From Luidia sarsii (lineage: Eukaryota > Echinodermata > Asteroidea > Paxillosida > Luidiidae), in NCBI GenBank assembly GCA_949987565.1, contig OX465112.1, positions 19,875,516 to 19,939,515 of the forward strand: a stretch of 64,000 nt of DNA, written 5' to 3'. The notes under the pieces were generated by a model. That model searched no databases. It saw nothing but the letters and a program-made list of their open reading frames with translations, and was not told where the DNA came from. Each line of letters begins with the position of its first letter. Position 1 is the stretch's first letter. A program made the translations under genes and the position numbers. Below, piece after piece: positions 42,247 to 55,500 of the stretch.

Positions 42247-45200
42247 CTACTTGTTGTCCTTGTTCTCCTCTTGCATAATATCATATAATTGGTCTGCTTG
42301 CTGTAGGGCCTCATATACACCTTCACAGATACTCATCCATGCCTCAGGCACCTCGTCCTGTCCATGCAAGGCCCCAGCAATAGCCCCAGCCATGGAAGCA
42401 ATAGTGTCCGTATCACCATCCAAGGAGATTGCATAAATCAGTGTTCTCTCCAGGCAGTTGTCTGTAGAGATGCCTTGCACTGGTCTGAGACACCTTAAGA
42501 AAGAGTAGATGGCTGTGGGCACTGACTGATGGGCCGAGACATCATTACCTGTCCGAAGATATCAAGGAGATTGTATTCAGTAATTGCTTGCGGACAAATT
42601 GGATAGAAGAATTATATATAGAAGGGGAGAAGCACTTCCACGCTTCATCTCAATTCTAAGGTGATAATGAGAGTTTGTAATCACCATGGGGAATCTTCAT
42701 GGGACATGCATTAAATCACTTTGAGAACACAAAGTGAAAGAAAACTCATTTTTGCCTGAAATTGAAAAGTTTTCTTAACAATGGCGCCAAAACACTACGG
42801 CTGATTGCAAGTTGAATCCATCTTTTGGAATTTTTTTTTCTTTTCAAACAAAAACTACCCACTGTTGTACAATATTCGAATCCACCTCACGACCGCGACC
42901 AGCTCGGTGGTCAAGTGGTTTAGACAAAAGCGGGAGTCGTGGGTTCAAATCCCGCCCGAGCTGCCTGAAATGTTTTCATCAGGCATCGGGCAAAGCATTG
43001 AGCACTTATCAAGTTGAGCAGGCCAAACCCTTATTGAATTAAATTCTCCTTAAAGCAAACATCATGTATGAAACAAAATCTGGGATAACAATACATCTCG
43101 ATTGAAACTAACCTAGTGCATGTGCAACGTTGTCTGGGCTAGGGTCCTGACTCAGCATATCCTTCATGTGTTGAATCTTTTCTCGATAAATAAGGCCTCC
43201 ACTCTCATCCATGGCTTCAGCAATTGTCAGTAACTTGTCCAAGAAGCTCTCAGCACTGAACACCTCAGGGTCAGAGTGCAAAGCCATGTGTACAGCGCAG
43301 GCTTGTAAGATGGCACCATTGTAGCCTAGCGGGTTGGAGTGGGTAAGCTCTGCACTTTCTCTGGCAATCTGATGAGAACCATTCACAGGAAAATGGTTCT
43401 TAACCACTTCGCGCTGGCCATCTTTCCAGCACCTATGACTGCCATACGGGGGGTTTTGAACAATGCATCATTTTCAAAAATCGCTGAAACAATCTGGAAC
43501 ATATATGTGAAATAAAGCAAGAAGGCTATGTGTACAAGTGAGTCGAACCTGGCACAATTAGGACATTGGTGTGGCTTTAGTCAAGAGATTATCTGTTCAA
43601 AAAAGGGCCCATTGTGCATCTTCAATGGAGCGTAGTGCGACGTGTGTGTGCGTGTGTACTTTGCCTTTGAGAAAGGTCCTGCTAGGAATTAAATGTCAGG
43701 CCCTCTAACTTTTAAGATTTATGTATTGCAGGTCATTTTCGTCAGTGAGCAGTTTGGAACAGTTTTTTGTATTCACTAGTAGTATTTTGTTAATCTTGAT
43801 GTGTGACTGTGTACCTCCGTGACTCTTTGTAAGCTCGTCTTGGAACAGAGCCCCACAGGTGCTACTCTCATTGCTCCACCGTTACCATAGGAACCACTGC
43901 CGCCGAACTGCATCCTTGCAGGAGCATACACGTCTGTTGTCTTTTCATCTCCAAGAGCAGGAAGTATCGATACTACATTCCCTCCATATCCACGGTCAGG
44001 CTCTTTGGCAAATTCCTCCGAAAATCTTTTTGAATGAGAGCAAAATATAAACAATCAAATAAATCAACTCTGAAAAGTGTAATACACAAAAATATTGAAA
44101 ATGGCAAAGAAAACTTTGACTGGACTGGGAATTGAACACGAGACCTGGTTTGAGTACCAACAGCTATCCAGCCCTTATATGGCAGCCTTCCCTAATAGTC
44201 AACTAGTCTTTGGCATACCAGCACTCTTCCATCTCAGCTATCCAGCCCTTAGATGGTGGCCTTCGCTAATAGTCAACTAGTCTTTGGCACACCAGTGCTC
44301 TTACCATCTGAGCTATACAGCCCTTACATGGCGGCCTTCCCAAATAGTCAACTAGTCTTTGGCACACCAGCACTCTTACCATCTGAGCTATCCAGCCCTT
44401 AGACGGCAGCCTTCCCAAATAGTCAACAAGTCTTTGCTGGGGTTGGGGTGCCAGTTAGAAGCATTTAACCATTTTACAAAATAATATTAATAATCAATTC
44501 AGCTTTTAGTTTTGGGAAATTTTGTAATTATGACATTTCCTTGTGATGTACGCACCTGCTTGCCATATCTCTTGCATTATACTGACCATGGCAATGAATA
44601 AGTGAGGCAGCAACAGAGCGGGCCATTGCTGTATCATCTGTGTAAGGAAGCTTTTTATCTGAGTGGAAGAAAAAAGGTAAAGATTGAAGGAAATCAGCTT
44701 CATTTGTAGCACAACATAATGTTCATCTTTGAACAAATGGATGGTATTAAGGGTAAGCACAGTAGTAACAGGGCTTGAAATTCATTGCGATTATTGTATC
44801 TTGCCCCTCCTCATCTTTCTCCTCTTCCTCCTCTTCCTTTTCCTCTTCCTCCTCCTGACCTCCCCTCCTCCTCATCATCTTCCTCCTCCTCCCCATCTTT
44901 ATCATCTTCCTCCTCATCTGCCTCCTCCTTCTCTTACTCCTTCCTCCCACTCCCCCACGCTCCCCGGGTCATGGACTGTTATTGTTAAGAAGGTATTTTA
45001 ATGACAGCAAACAAGGTTGAAATGAAGTTTGAAATTAATTACAATGAGAGTCAGTGTTGTGCTTAAATTAGTTGCGGTAACCGTAACCCTCATCCTCCCG
45101 AAGGTCGGAGGTCTCCGACCTTCGGGAGGATGAAGGTTACCGCAACTATCCATAAATCTGTTACTGTTGAGTGCTGTTGAGCACTGTGACCTCCTTAGGT

Positions 45201-45585
45201 AAGTTAGGGTTCTAAGGTGTCCAATTCAGAAGATAATTAGAATACCCAGGTAAATATCCAGGCATAACCTTCTCGATCATTAAAGGCCCAATTGCTCTTT
45301 CATGTCTTTCTGCAAATGTCCTTTGCCATTGGTTTACTGCCAATTAACCTTTTGGTACAAAGAAAAAAAAGGTTTTTCGTCCATTACTGACTTACTGACT
45401 AAAGTCACATCCGTCCTGTCTATGTCGTTGAGATTCTGAACGAATTGGGCAACCTTCTGAAGGAGAGAGACTCCTTTGGGAAGAAAGGTTCCTGATTCAA
45501 AGGGGCAGCCAAGGCAATCGCCTGCCACTGCCCCGACCAGACAACCACGAAAACGGGACTTCAAAGTTGAGCTAACTCCTGCCAT
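42247..45585 (-). CDS. ADPRS: ADP-ribosyl-acceptor hydrolase 3 (ARH3/ADPRS)
   Basis: ARH3 removes ADP-ribose from serine and degrades poly(ADP-ribose) after DNA damage, in nucleus and mitochondria. Five exons in transcript order are 45585-45396, 44658-44556, 44025-43815, 43368-43113 and 42548-42247. They total 1062 nt, 353 aa plus stop, with all phases agreeing. The fold's landmarks are present: RFRGCLVGAVAGDCLG at the N-terminus with a likely catalytic Glu30 just after it, the metal-binding YTDDTAMAR (T70-D71-D72), DRGYGGNV, GSYGNGGAMRV, LGYNGAILQ, and the second metal motif DGDTDT (D299, D301) followed by ASMAGAIAGA. The start is the first ATG in frame before SRFRGC; the open frame continues upstream without an ATG. 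Length is close to human ARH3. It is divergent from POLN. Confidence 0.94.
42885..43035 (+). mobile_element. tRNA-Ser-like SINE, anticodon arm deleted
   Basis: Same 5' (CACGACCGCGACCAGCTCGG) and T arm as the copy at 42070, but the anticodon arm is shortened (GACAAAAGCGGGAG). The 3' tail GGGCAAAGCATTGAGCA and GGCCAAACCCTT matches the LINE tail near 2450. Confidence 0.65.
43655..43770 (+). mobile_element. 'GAAAC' foldback element (family B), right arm
   Basis: CCTTTGAGAAAGGTCCTGCTA, GGAATTAAATGTCAGGCCC, then TATTGCAGGTCATTTTCGTC and GCAGTTTGGAACAGTTTTTTG. It lies 45 nt downstream of ARH3 exon 3, in its intron. Confidence 0.6.
44095..44470 (-). mobile_element. tRNA-Cys-like SINE with about four tandem units
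   Basis: On the minus strand four leader/A-box units (GACTAGTTGACTATTTGGG or ATTAGGG variants, GGGCTGGATAGCTCAGATGG) precede a terminal body with AGGTCTCGTGTTCAATTCCC as B-box. It lies in the ARH3 intron between exons 2 and 3. Confidence 0.7.
44800..44965 (+). repeat. CTC/CCT-rich simple repeat
   Basis: About 160 nt of (CCTCTT)n-like polypyrimidine sequence in ARH3 intron 1. Open frames on both strands are compositional. Confidence 0.8.
45071..45147. repeat. GC-rich hairpin
   Basis: GTTGCGGTAACC ... CATCCTCCCGAAGGTCGGAG pairs with CTCCGACCTTCGGGAGGATG ... GGTTACCGCAAC, with one arm carrying a six-base insertion. It lies in ARH3 intron 1. Confidence 0.65.
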
Positions 45586-46567
45586 TATTCCACTCAAAGC
45601 AGTATCTTGCCAACCTTCAAGTAGTTCAAGCAAAAAAATGGAATAAATATTACCATAAATATTATGTTCTTAAGTTAAACTGAAATTACTGAATTATTTC
45701 GTGCAGTTCTAGAAATAGAATTACATGGGCATGGTTCTTCTAGTTCTTCATGTACTTTCTACAAAATTCCAGTTCTATCCATGGAGCTCTGACGAAAAAT
45801 GCCACAAAAAAGGGTAGGCCGATAACTTGGACCCGACAAGTCACCCTTTTTTATCGAATTTTAAAATTTGGAGGGACGGGTGAACTGTCACCCGAATCTC
45901 AACATTTCAAAATTCGATAAAAAAAGGGTGACTTGTCGGGTCCAAGTTACTCGGAATATTATGAAACAGTGTGATGCTCTGATGACAGAAATCGGAGACA
46001 AGTTGTGTTGTTGTTGGGTTTTTTTTTTGGGGGGGAGAATCCGGCAATTAATTAATTTTTATCAACGATCGATCCTGATCATATTTATTTTTCTTATTAA
46101 AGCACAACATACCACAAATCTTTGGCTTCGTTTTTGAGCATCGGTCGTGGAAGTATCAATTCCGTTCAATTTAAATAGCGCCCTCAAGTGGCGGATAACG
46201 GATACATTTCAGTACACGTGCCATTATTTAGGCTGAGCGACTATGTTGCGGGAAATCTGTAAGGGACATTATTTATGAGGTTTTTACAGTACGGTTTACA
46301 ACCTCATCAATAAATCCTGAATATTGTTTAATGATCTCCTTTTAGTTATCTTTGTTTTTTTGCTTTGTTCATTTGTCATACTGAATCAATGGTGGTCTTT
46401 GATCATAGGATCTCCCCCATTCTAATGGTCGATCGGTCCAATAATGTGACGTCTTGCACGAACTTTTTGGTGGAGGTTTACAAAAGTCGTCTGCACGTGC
46501 AAATACAAAACAATATAATCCCTCAGAACTCAGTTTCTTCAACGACTTTCCCCACTGAAATGTCAAA
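45586..46567. promoter_or_regulatory. Divergent intergenic region between ARH3 and POLN, likely shared promoter zone
   Basis: About 980 bp separate the ARH3 ATG (-) from the POLN ATG (+). No ORF with family resemblance lies here. It contains a foldback element at 45821-45958 and CpG-bearing sequence near 46170-46260 and 46440-46500. A second open frame starts 8 nt before the POLN ATG (46560, MSKCVLCGLR then stop) and would act as an overlapping uORF. Promoter function is inferred from gene orientation. Confidence 0.4.
45821..45958. mobile_element. Foldback MITE (ACTTGGACCCGACAAGTCACC), copy 1
   Basis: Arms of about 50 nt: TAACTTGGACCCGACAAGTCA, CCCTTTTTTATCGAATTT and complement, closing on a second hairpin GGACGGGTGA / TCACCCG. 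It lies in the ARH3-POLN intergenic region. Confidence 0.7.
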
Positions 46568-49500
46568 ATGTGTCCTGTGTGGACTCCGCTAAAGCAAGCC
46601 CCATGCCCTGCTGAAATCCAGTGCATTTCTTGCGATGCTATGATCATTTTGCAAGCTCTTCGGGAGGCGCATAGAAAGAAGCAAGAAGCTTGGCTGAAAA
46701 CTCAAGATATCCCTGGTAAATCAAATCAAGACTTACCGCTTTTTCTATATCTGTTTACTTTTACTGTTTATCAGACAACTTTGTTGTTAAAAAAAAATTT
46801 GAATATTATTTATTGCCATAGTCTAATAAAAGTATTAATAAACAAAAATTTGACAATAGGGGAGGGAATTGAATTTTCCCTTTTTTCATATTAATTTTTG
46901 CCTAGTACTAGTACTAGTAGTACTAGTAGTAGTACTTTTAGTACTCTAGATATTTAAAAAAAAAAAAAAGATTAGTATACTATACTAGTCCGAGTAACTT
47001 GGACCCGACAAGTCACCCCTTTTCTATCGAATTTTGACATTTTGAGGGACGGGTGACTGTCACCCGTCCCTCAAAATGTCAAAATTTGATAGAAAAAGGG
47101 TGACTTAATGTAATTGTCGGGTCCAAGTTACTCGGACTAGTATTACTAGTAATACCACATCACCAGTGATACAAGTGATAGTGGTATCTTTATAATTATA
47201 TATAAATCTCTTTCATTTGCCTGCTATTTATAACCATTAAGCGAGCTTCGGAAATCAAACCTCTTTTTCTTTTCTTTTTCAAAATAATTTGGATGGTCAG
47301 TTGTCGGATATCAAATCAAACTAATGATTAAAAAAAACAAGTTGTTTGTGTTATGAACTTATGTAATCTAAGTAATGTTTGTCTTAATGCAGGTATAATG
47401 TATGACCTCATGAACTTATTATTTGTTATGACCTTAATGCATAACAGACCCCAAGGTTTACTACAAGACGATCTATGAGGAGAGGTTTAAGCAGGAGAGT
47501 ATTTCCCCACGTGGCCAGCCTAGGAGTAAGACTCCTCATGAGGTAATGGACACGGCATGTAGCACTCCAACCTTCAACAATGGAATCAAAGTGAAAACGG
47601 AGTGTCGAGCATCTCAAGGCCTGGATAATCCTGTTACTGAGATGCCCATCCAGAGATCCATGGCAAGAAGCTTACCTAACCTCAGTGATTCTGATCATCT
47701 TCATGAAGTCAAGACTTCTCAAGATTTTCCGAAGGATGTCAGTTTGAGGAATTCTTTCAAGGAACATCTTGCACCCAACCAAGATAGAGATACAGATAGA
47801 GAGAAACATTTAACTTGTACAAACCTGGAAAGGGCATCTTTTAGAGGAGGGTTACCACAGCAACGCTTTGAAGCCAGTGATGCTGTTTCATCTGAGATGC
47901 CTGATAATCCCCTGATAGACACAGATCACTCACAGGAATCTATCAATTTTTCCCACACTTCAGCTAAAAGATTACCGGGTTGGAGCATCGCCAAAACCTG
48001 TCCACAACAAGGTATTTCTGTGAGAAATGAACTAAAACAATTTAGGGAAAACACTAGGAAAGGCATTTTAGCGAACACTGTACCTTTAAGATGCTGCAAT
48101 GATGATGTCTTCATAACCAAAGAATTTGGTGGATGTCAAAAAGAAGGAAGAGTTGGGGACAGAGACACAGAGGGCAAAGAAGGAGAACATCTTGATGATT
48201 TATCTCAAGATGCTCAAAGATGTCCTGACCAATGGCATCCTACAGGAGACTTGAGATGTCAGAGTTTAGAAAGTGGAGTAGCTGCAATGGATCAGGACAG
48301 ACCTGCACTGAATGCTTTGAGGTCTGCTTGTGACTTTGCAAATAGAGAGGAGACAACAAGGTACCTACGTGTCTAGTTTGGTCCGTCGTTGTATATCATT
48401 GCCAAAATAAGTTTGATGTTCAGAGTTTTAAAAAATGGCATAGAAACCTTTGACTGGACTGGGACTCGAACCCGAGACCTCTGGCTTTGCGTACTAGCTG
48501 TCTTACCATCTCAGCTATCCAGCCCTTAGATGGCAGCCTTCCCAATTAGCCAACTAGTCTTTGCTGAAATTCTGAGTTGCTGTGTTGCATTTATCCACTT
48601 TGACTTTGTTTGATCCCTGACCTGTTGAAGCCAAGTTTACAACAATAGTTGTTTGCATTTGAATGAAAGTTTTCTTTGCCAATTTTTTAATTTGTATTTA
48701 CTTTTCTTTAGAGGATTGGAGAATTATGACCTTAAAACTGTAAGGTTGACAGTTGAGAAAATTCAGTTTGAGTGTTTAACCAACCATATTCAATGCATTT
48801 TTTTCTAATTGGTAGTTCTCATTTCATTTGACATTTTTTTGTTTCAGAAAAACTGCCTCAAAGAAACGTGTTGGCAAGACTTCCCATGTGAAACCTATTA
48901 CAAATGAGCTGGGTAAGTTAAATGTATCCATATCCATAGCAATATTCACCTCCTTTTTATATGTTATTTCCAGATACTTAAGGCTTAAAAGATTTTAAAA
49001 GGCTTAAAGGCCCTATACAACATAATGGGAAGATCGGAAAACATTGATGTCCACAGATTTCCTTCTAATTTACACAGTTTGTTGATGGTCATAATAGAAT
49101 CGTCATGTTAAATTCTTATGGTCTTGGATGAGCTGTAGGCCTGCTTTTGGAGAAATCTTCACTAAACATCAACAAATAATTTATAAAACTCGCGAGTACC
49201 GGTAATAAAGTATTTCTTACACTACAGAATGGTGTGAAAACCGTTATGGTTTTTTGCTTTTTTTCTACTTTCTCAGATTTCCATTTGAGCTAAAACCTTC
49301 GCAGAATTTCTTTCGTTTGATGGTGTAACACACAAACTGTGGCAATCTTTTGACCTTTATCGATGTTGTATGGGGCCTTTTATTGGAAATTGTAAAAGAG
49401 AAAATCCCCATGGTTACTTAAGTTTGTGTGGGTGTGCGATCCTCAATCGTTATGTAGAGGCTTACTATTCACCGGTTATTCATCTACATGTCATTTTTCA

Positions 49501-52500
49501 GAAGGAATGAACGTGTTACCTCTAGGAATGGCAGATGTATCAGTGCAGCAGCTTAGTGCGGAGAAGATTCTCAGCATTGATCAGGTAAGATGGACTTTAA
49601 GGATTGAATTAAAACCTGCTGGTGGGAACGTCAAATAAATTGCCACTCTCCCTGAATATTTGTCTTTTGAAATCTTTTCCAAAAGTAGATTTTAATCTCT
49701 TGAAACGCTCATTCCTGTGTCCTGCTTGGATCGAAATGTCAGGCCCACTAAATTTTGAGATTTGCATTTTGGTCATTTTAGTCAGCAGTTTTGCAACATT
49801 TTTGTACATTACTTTGAGTTTTTCTTTTATTTGCTAAGCTTGTGTGCGGCTCCAGCCACGTTGCAGCTGGTAAGAAGCATCAGGTCATCAGGGATGTTGC
49901 TAAGATGACTGTGACAGAGAGACTGGAAGTGTGGACCAACCTGTCCGCATCCAATGAAGTGATGATGTGCATTCTGTATAAGGATGGTTCTTCCCAGCTC
50001 AGGGAACCTGTACCTTTATTGGGTGTGAGTATACCCAGCCTTGCCTATATGCCAAAGAACACTAACCAATTCACACTGGGACATTTTTCAGTGCCTATGA
50101 CCCCCACACTGAATTTTGAATAATTTGTCATTAGTGATGCTTGCTAAACAATTGGGAACAACAAATACCGGTACCTGTAAAGGAACCTGGTGCAATTGGA
50201 CATCTGTGTGACTTTTGTTGTGCTACATATCGTATCCTTTTCTGGTAAGCTGCGAAGAGTCTTTGTTTAAACCTCGGACATTAGTAGTGCCCTGATTTGG
50301 AGGGCCCAGTGCATTAGCAACACCACTGGTGCTCTGAATTTCGAGGTCCCAGAGCAAAGTGTATACGGAACGATTGGATATGTTATACATGTATGTTCAT
50401 TTACAAAGAACAATTCTGCTTTGTCTCACCATGTTTACTAGTAATCCTTTTATGTTATTTTAGACTAGTATATTTGTCATTCCTCTCTTTGATCCCCTCT
50501 CCATTGCTTGACCTTTCTCCTTTGATCTCTCCACTGTCTATCTGTTAGCTTCTTTCCATCACCCATCTGTTACTTGTACCGTGATCAATCTCTCCCTCAC
50601 CCTCCCTCATCTATTTTCTTTTTTTTCACCGTGCCTTTGAGAAAGCTCCTGTTTGGATCAAAGACTGGGTTCTTCAACTCAAGTATAATTCAAGACAATC
50701 TCTTCCTTTTTCTAGAAAAGAAAAGACATTGGGTCACAGAGTGGTGAAGCTGAGTGCTTAGTATTTGCATACAGTCCGGAAAGTGACTTACACAAGAAGA
50801 GCCAAGGGGGAGAGAGGAGTCACCAAGACGAGGTGTTGAGTGATAGCCTGGAGCTCATTTCCATTCCATTAACCTCCAAGCAAGACAAGGAGATGCAGAA
50901 GTGGACCAGGTACCAGTCAGTTGAGTGAATTAATTTCTGGACTAAGACGTAGGATAGCTTTGTATACATGATCTATAACACTCCTCATCAAACTTCAAGA
51001 ACATTGATCATAAAAAAGAGGTTAGGGATGGAGGAGGTAGCTAGGTTTACTGCAATAGACCGATTGCATGACCAATGTTTATATGCCGTCACGTGACTTA
51101 TAGTGGGTATTTTGGCATCTCATTTGGTGTAGAACAGGAGTGGAAATGAGCAAAGAAGACTATCATATTGTCCAAATTCTTCTTTGTACATTTCCATCGC
51201 TGCTCGATCTGTGCCCAATTAGTTGACAAGATACCCACTTTATGTTTCGTGATGGCATGTAAACAGGGGTCGCACAATCGGTCTATTGGTTGTATCTGAA
51301 TGAATGGTCCACAACATTTCTCATAGTGACATGGTGCAGGTCTCACTTATATTGATGTACTGTGTGCATTTTTCACATTCTTAGGGAAACGTTGCTTCTT
51401 CTGATGTTCAAGGAGTCAGTAAAGAAGATTTGTTTTGATGCCCAGGAAATGATCCATGCCCTGATTTGCAGCTTTGGCTTGGACCATAACACAGGTGGGT
51501 GGCTGAAAAAATCCAAAAGAAATGACATAAAGAAGACTGCCCTAACAAAAATCAATGCTTGTAAAAATGTCGCCCTCTAATTTAACTGCTGAGAGATATT
51601 CAATATTCCTTGTATTTTAGTATAAGCAGTGGCCTCTTTGGCCAAATGACAGTTGAATTTGAAGACCATTTCCAACTAGCCAAGCCGTCCAGTTAAAAAC
51701 AATCCAGGTACAACAACCTTTTTAATGGTATAGCAATCTGAGAAATTCTTCCAATCTTCTTTGTGCTTGCAAGTGTGAAAAGACACATTTGGAACAAGAA
51801 AAACAATACTGAGAGGATTATTTTAGCAAATTCATCACAGAACAAATGTCAGATAAAGACTTGATGGTTTGCATGGTGGAAAAACTGTGATTGATTTCCA
51901 CTATTTTTCCAGTGAGTTCTAGATGGCTTGTCATGGATCCCAAGATTGCTGTCTGGCTGCTTGATGCTGACCATCCTCCAATCACGTTCTCTGATCTTCT
52001 CAGCAAATATTTACCAGATCCGTTACTAACCAAAAAGGTAAGTTCAACTAAAAACTCCCTACACCAACTCATGAGATGTAATGGTCCATGAATGTTCACA
52101 TTTCTATTTATCTTTTCTCCCCTCCCTGAAATCCTCTATGACACACTTTATGACATAGCCAGGACATTTCCAATGGAAATCAGACATTATTACTTGCATC
52201 TATAGTGGAATGTTGCTATAACGAACATCCCGGGATCCAGGAATTTTTTTGGGTATAGCGGTCATATAGCAGTTGCAGCCACTTTTTGTTCGTGATAGCC
52301 CAATGTTTGGTATTATCGGCGTTCATTATAGCTACGTTCCGGTGTATTTGTTTTGTACATGATGGCATAAATGATTTCTGTGGTCATATCTTGTCTGAGG
52401 TTCACTGTCCTTTTTTTCTTTCATGTAGAGGTCAACCATCTGCCATGACCTTTGGTTGTTAGGAGCTGCAATGAAGCATCTCTTCTACTCTCTGAATGAG

Positions 52501-55500
52501 GCAGGCTTGTGGCAGCTATTTTATGATCTGGAGATGAGACTCTGTCCTATTCTAGCGGGTGAGATACCTTTCATTATTTTGGAGTTAAAAGATTGAAGCA
52601 GACTGCTTACTGACTGCAGTGACCTGAAACATAGCCATTGCCTTAGGCCACTGTTTGCTTACAACAACCTCAAATACACGATTTGTTAAAGGTTTGGACC
52701 AACTGTAAAGTGGTAGGTTTACTTCCTTTGAGAAAGGTTTTGCGAGGATTGAAACACTTTTTGACATTTCTTTTTTGTTTGACTGTACTTATACCTTTTT
52801 GTATTCTCAAAAGACAACCAGAATACCCAGACAAAGTGCACTATGCTCTTTTATCTGGTATACGGAAATAGTGCTCACAGAGAAGGTTATATTGAGTGTG
52901 AGTCTGAGAGGTGAAAGAGTAGGTACATTTGTACCAGCTTCTTATAAGAGAGAGTGGGAAGATTTGTTACATAACACACTTTGGGACTAACCCACAGATC
53001 AGAGAGCGTCTACCACAAAACTCAAATAAACTCAGGTTTATTTCACTGTCTTGCTAACAGCTATGGAGGTTCAAGGGATCTGTGTGTCCTCCAAGACGTT
53101 GAAGGATTATGCTCAAATACTTCAGGTATGATTGGAAGGCTTGCATGGTGGAGGTACAGGGTGGAAGGTTTGCAGTACGTGACACCATGTACATCATCTC
53201 TTGTGACATGGATTGTGGCTCTGGAAAGTCTATGCACAGATGCTCACACAATAGCTGGCACAAGTAACTTGTTTAATTTGTCATCCTCTTTTTAGGGTTG
53301 TGTCAAAGCTTTACTTTGCTGTGACTTATTTCACGTAAACAAATCTGATTTGCCCTGACTTCTTTCATTGCAATGTTCTTTGAATTCTTTGGTTACAGAA
53401 TAAACTTCAGGAGGTAGAACAGCAAGCTTACAAAGCTGCTGGTCATTCCTTTCACATCACGAGCCACTCCCAGCTGAGACAGGTAAGTCTGATCCTAACC
53501 ATGTACAGTGGAACGTGGCTGTAAGAACATCCCGGGATCCAGGAAAATGTGTTCGGTATAGCGGTCGTTTGTTTTAGCAGTTGCGGCCACAAATTGTTTA
53601 CACAAAAATCGGGAGCCGAATGTTCGGTACATGTACGACATTCATTATAGTTAACGTACAACTGTACATAATCTCTTGTGAGATGGAGTGTGGCTCTGCA
53701 AAGAGCTGGTAACTCACTGTTTATGGCAGTTTGTACTCTGCCTGTTCGGTATATCGACATTTCAGTGTTAACGTACGACTGTACTGTGAGATGGAGTGTG
53801 GCTCCGTCTGCAAAGAGCTGGTAACTCATTGTTTATGGCAGTTTGTAGTCTGCCTGTTGCAAGGAGACTGCTGGGTTCCAACTATCATCGGTGCTTGCAT
53901 GTGTTGTGGAGAGTGCGACCACTGATGAAGCATGAGAAGAGATGGATGTTCATTGGAGTGTGTAAGTGTGAGAGTGGATACCAAGGGTAGAGGAGACCCA
54001 GGATGTAGACAAGGTGATGGATGAAGGGGAGTATGATGGGCACTTAGTTTCCACTGGACTTATTTTGGTTAAAGTAACCGAGACGATGGTTACTTTGACC
54101 AAAATAAGTCCAGTGGAAACGGCCTAGTCAAATTTCTCTCGGTTACTTTAACCGAGTCCAATGGTTACTTTTACCGAGCAACCTCTGCCCAGTAAAAGTG
54201 ACCAGGTAAGTTTAACCGAGCCGATTAGTCCAGTGGAAACGCACCACTCGGTTAAATGTGACTCGGTTAAAAAACACATCCGGCCTATGACGTAACACGT
54301 GCATGCACTGTGCACAGCGTCTGCTTCATGTTGCGCGCCTAAATGTACACATGTACATTGTCTATCCGGCTGACACTTGACCTTCATGAGCGGTTATATT
54401 GCCAGCTCGGTTACCCGGTACTTTAACCATAGTCTCTGTTAAATTTTAGTCCAGTGGAAACGCGGCTTTATAGGGCCCCATGTGTGTCAGAAATAGCTGT
54501 CCTGACATAATAGAGAGAGCTGTAGAACCACAATGAAGGCATAGCAAAGTGATATTTGTTTCTCATGTCTTACCAAGGTGCTGTTTGAGGAGCTGAAAAT
54601 TGATAAGAAGTATCAAGGAAGACGGTTAGCAAGGACCAACATCCATAACCTCAAGTCCACCTCCGAATCTGTGGTAAGATGAAGACATTGTCAAAGTGCT
54701 CGATAATACTTTACATTGTCATTGTCCGTGATTATATCGCCATTGCTTTCACGCTCTGGTGAATCCATCGTAAGACTTGAAAGTTTGTGTGGTGGAAAAT
54801 GTAAGTGGCAGGTTTGCGGTGACACGTACCATGCTTGTAGCACTTCTCTTTCAAGAAGGAGTGTGGCTCTGAAAAGAGCCGGTGAGTTACTGGCTCTTTT
54901 CAGGAGCCGCATTTAAATCCTTTGAACATTTTTGAACATAGAGCTTGGAAAGGTAGTAACATTTTTGAAAGTATTCTTGTCATATATATGTTGGTCTATG
55001 TATATGAGGCTAATTAGCAGCATGAAGTGATACTAATCTTGTCTTGAGGTTTGTTTGTGTGCAATTGTCATGTTTGTAAATTATGAAGTAAATACAAAAA
55101 ACTGTTGCAAACTGCTCACTGACTAAAATGGCCTGCAATACATCAATTTCAAAAGTTATTGGGCCCGATGTTTCAATCCCAAGCAGGACCTTTCTCAAAG
55201 GCAAAAGGAAAGGTCATGCTAGGTTCAGACCCTCTAACTTTTGAAATTGATGTATTGCAGGTCATATATTAAAAAACCAGGGTGTGGCAAGACATGGCAG
55301 ACACTTGCAGTCATTTACTAGATCTGAGGACACCCACGGAAGGCTCAGTAAAACCTTGCCAACCTAATTACTAACTATCTGGGACAACATAAATATATGT
55401 AGACATCAGGACCAAGGACCAAGCAGGAGTGTTGAACTGAGCGTTCTTCTTTTCCAACAACTTGACAACCCTATACCTGTATGCGATTATAACAACAACT

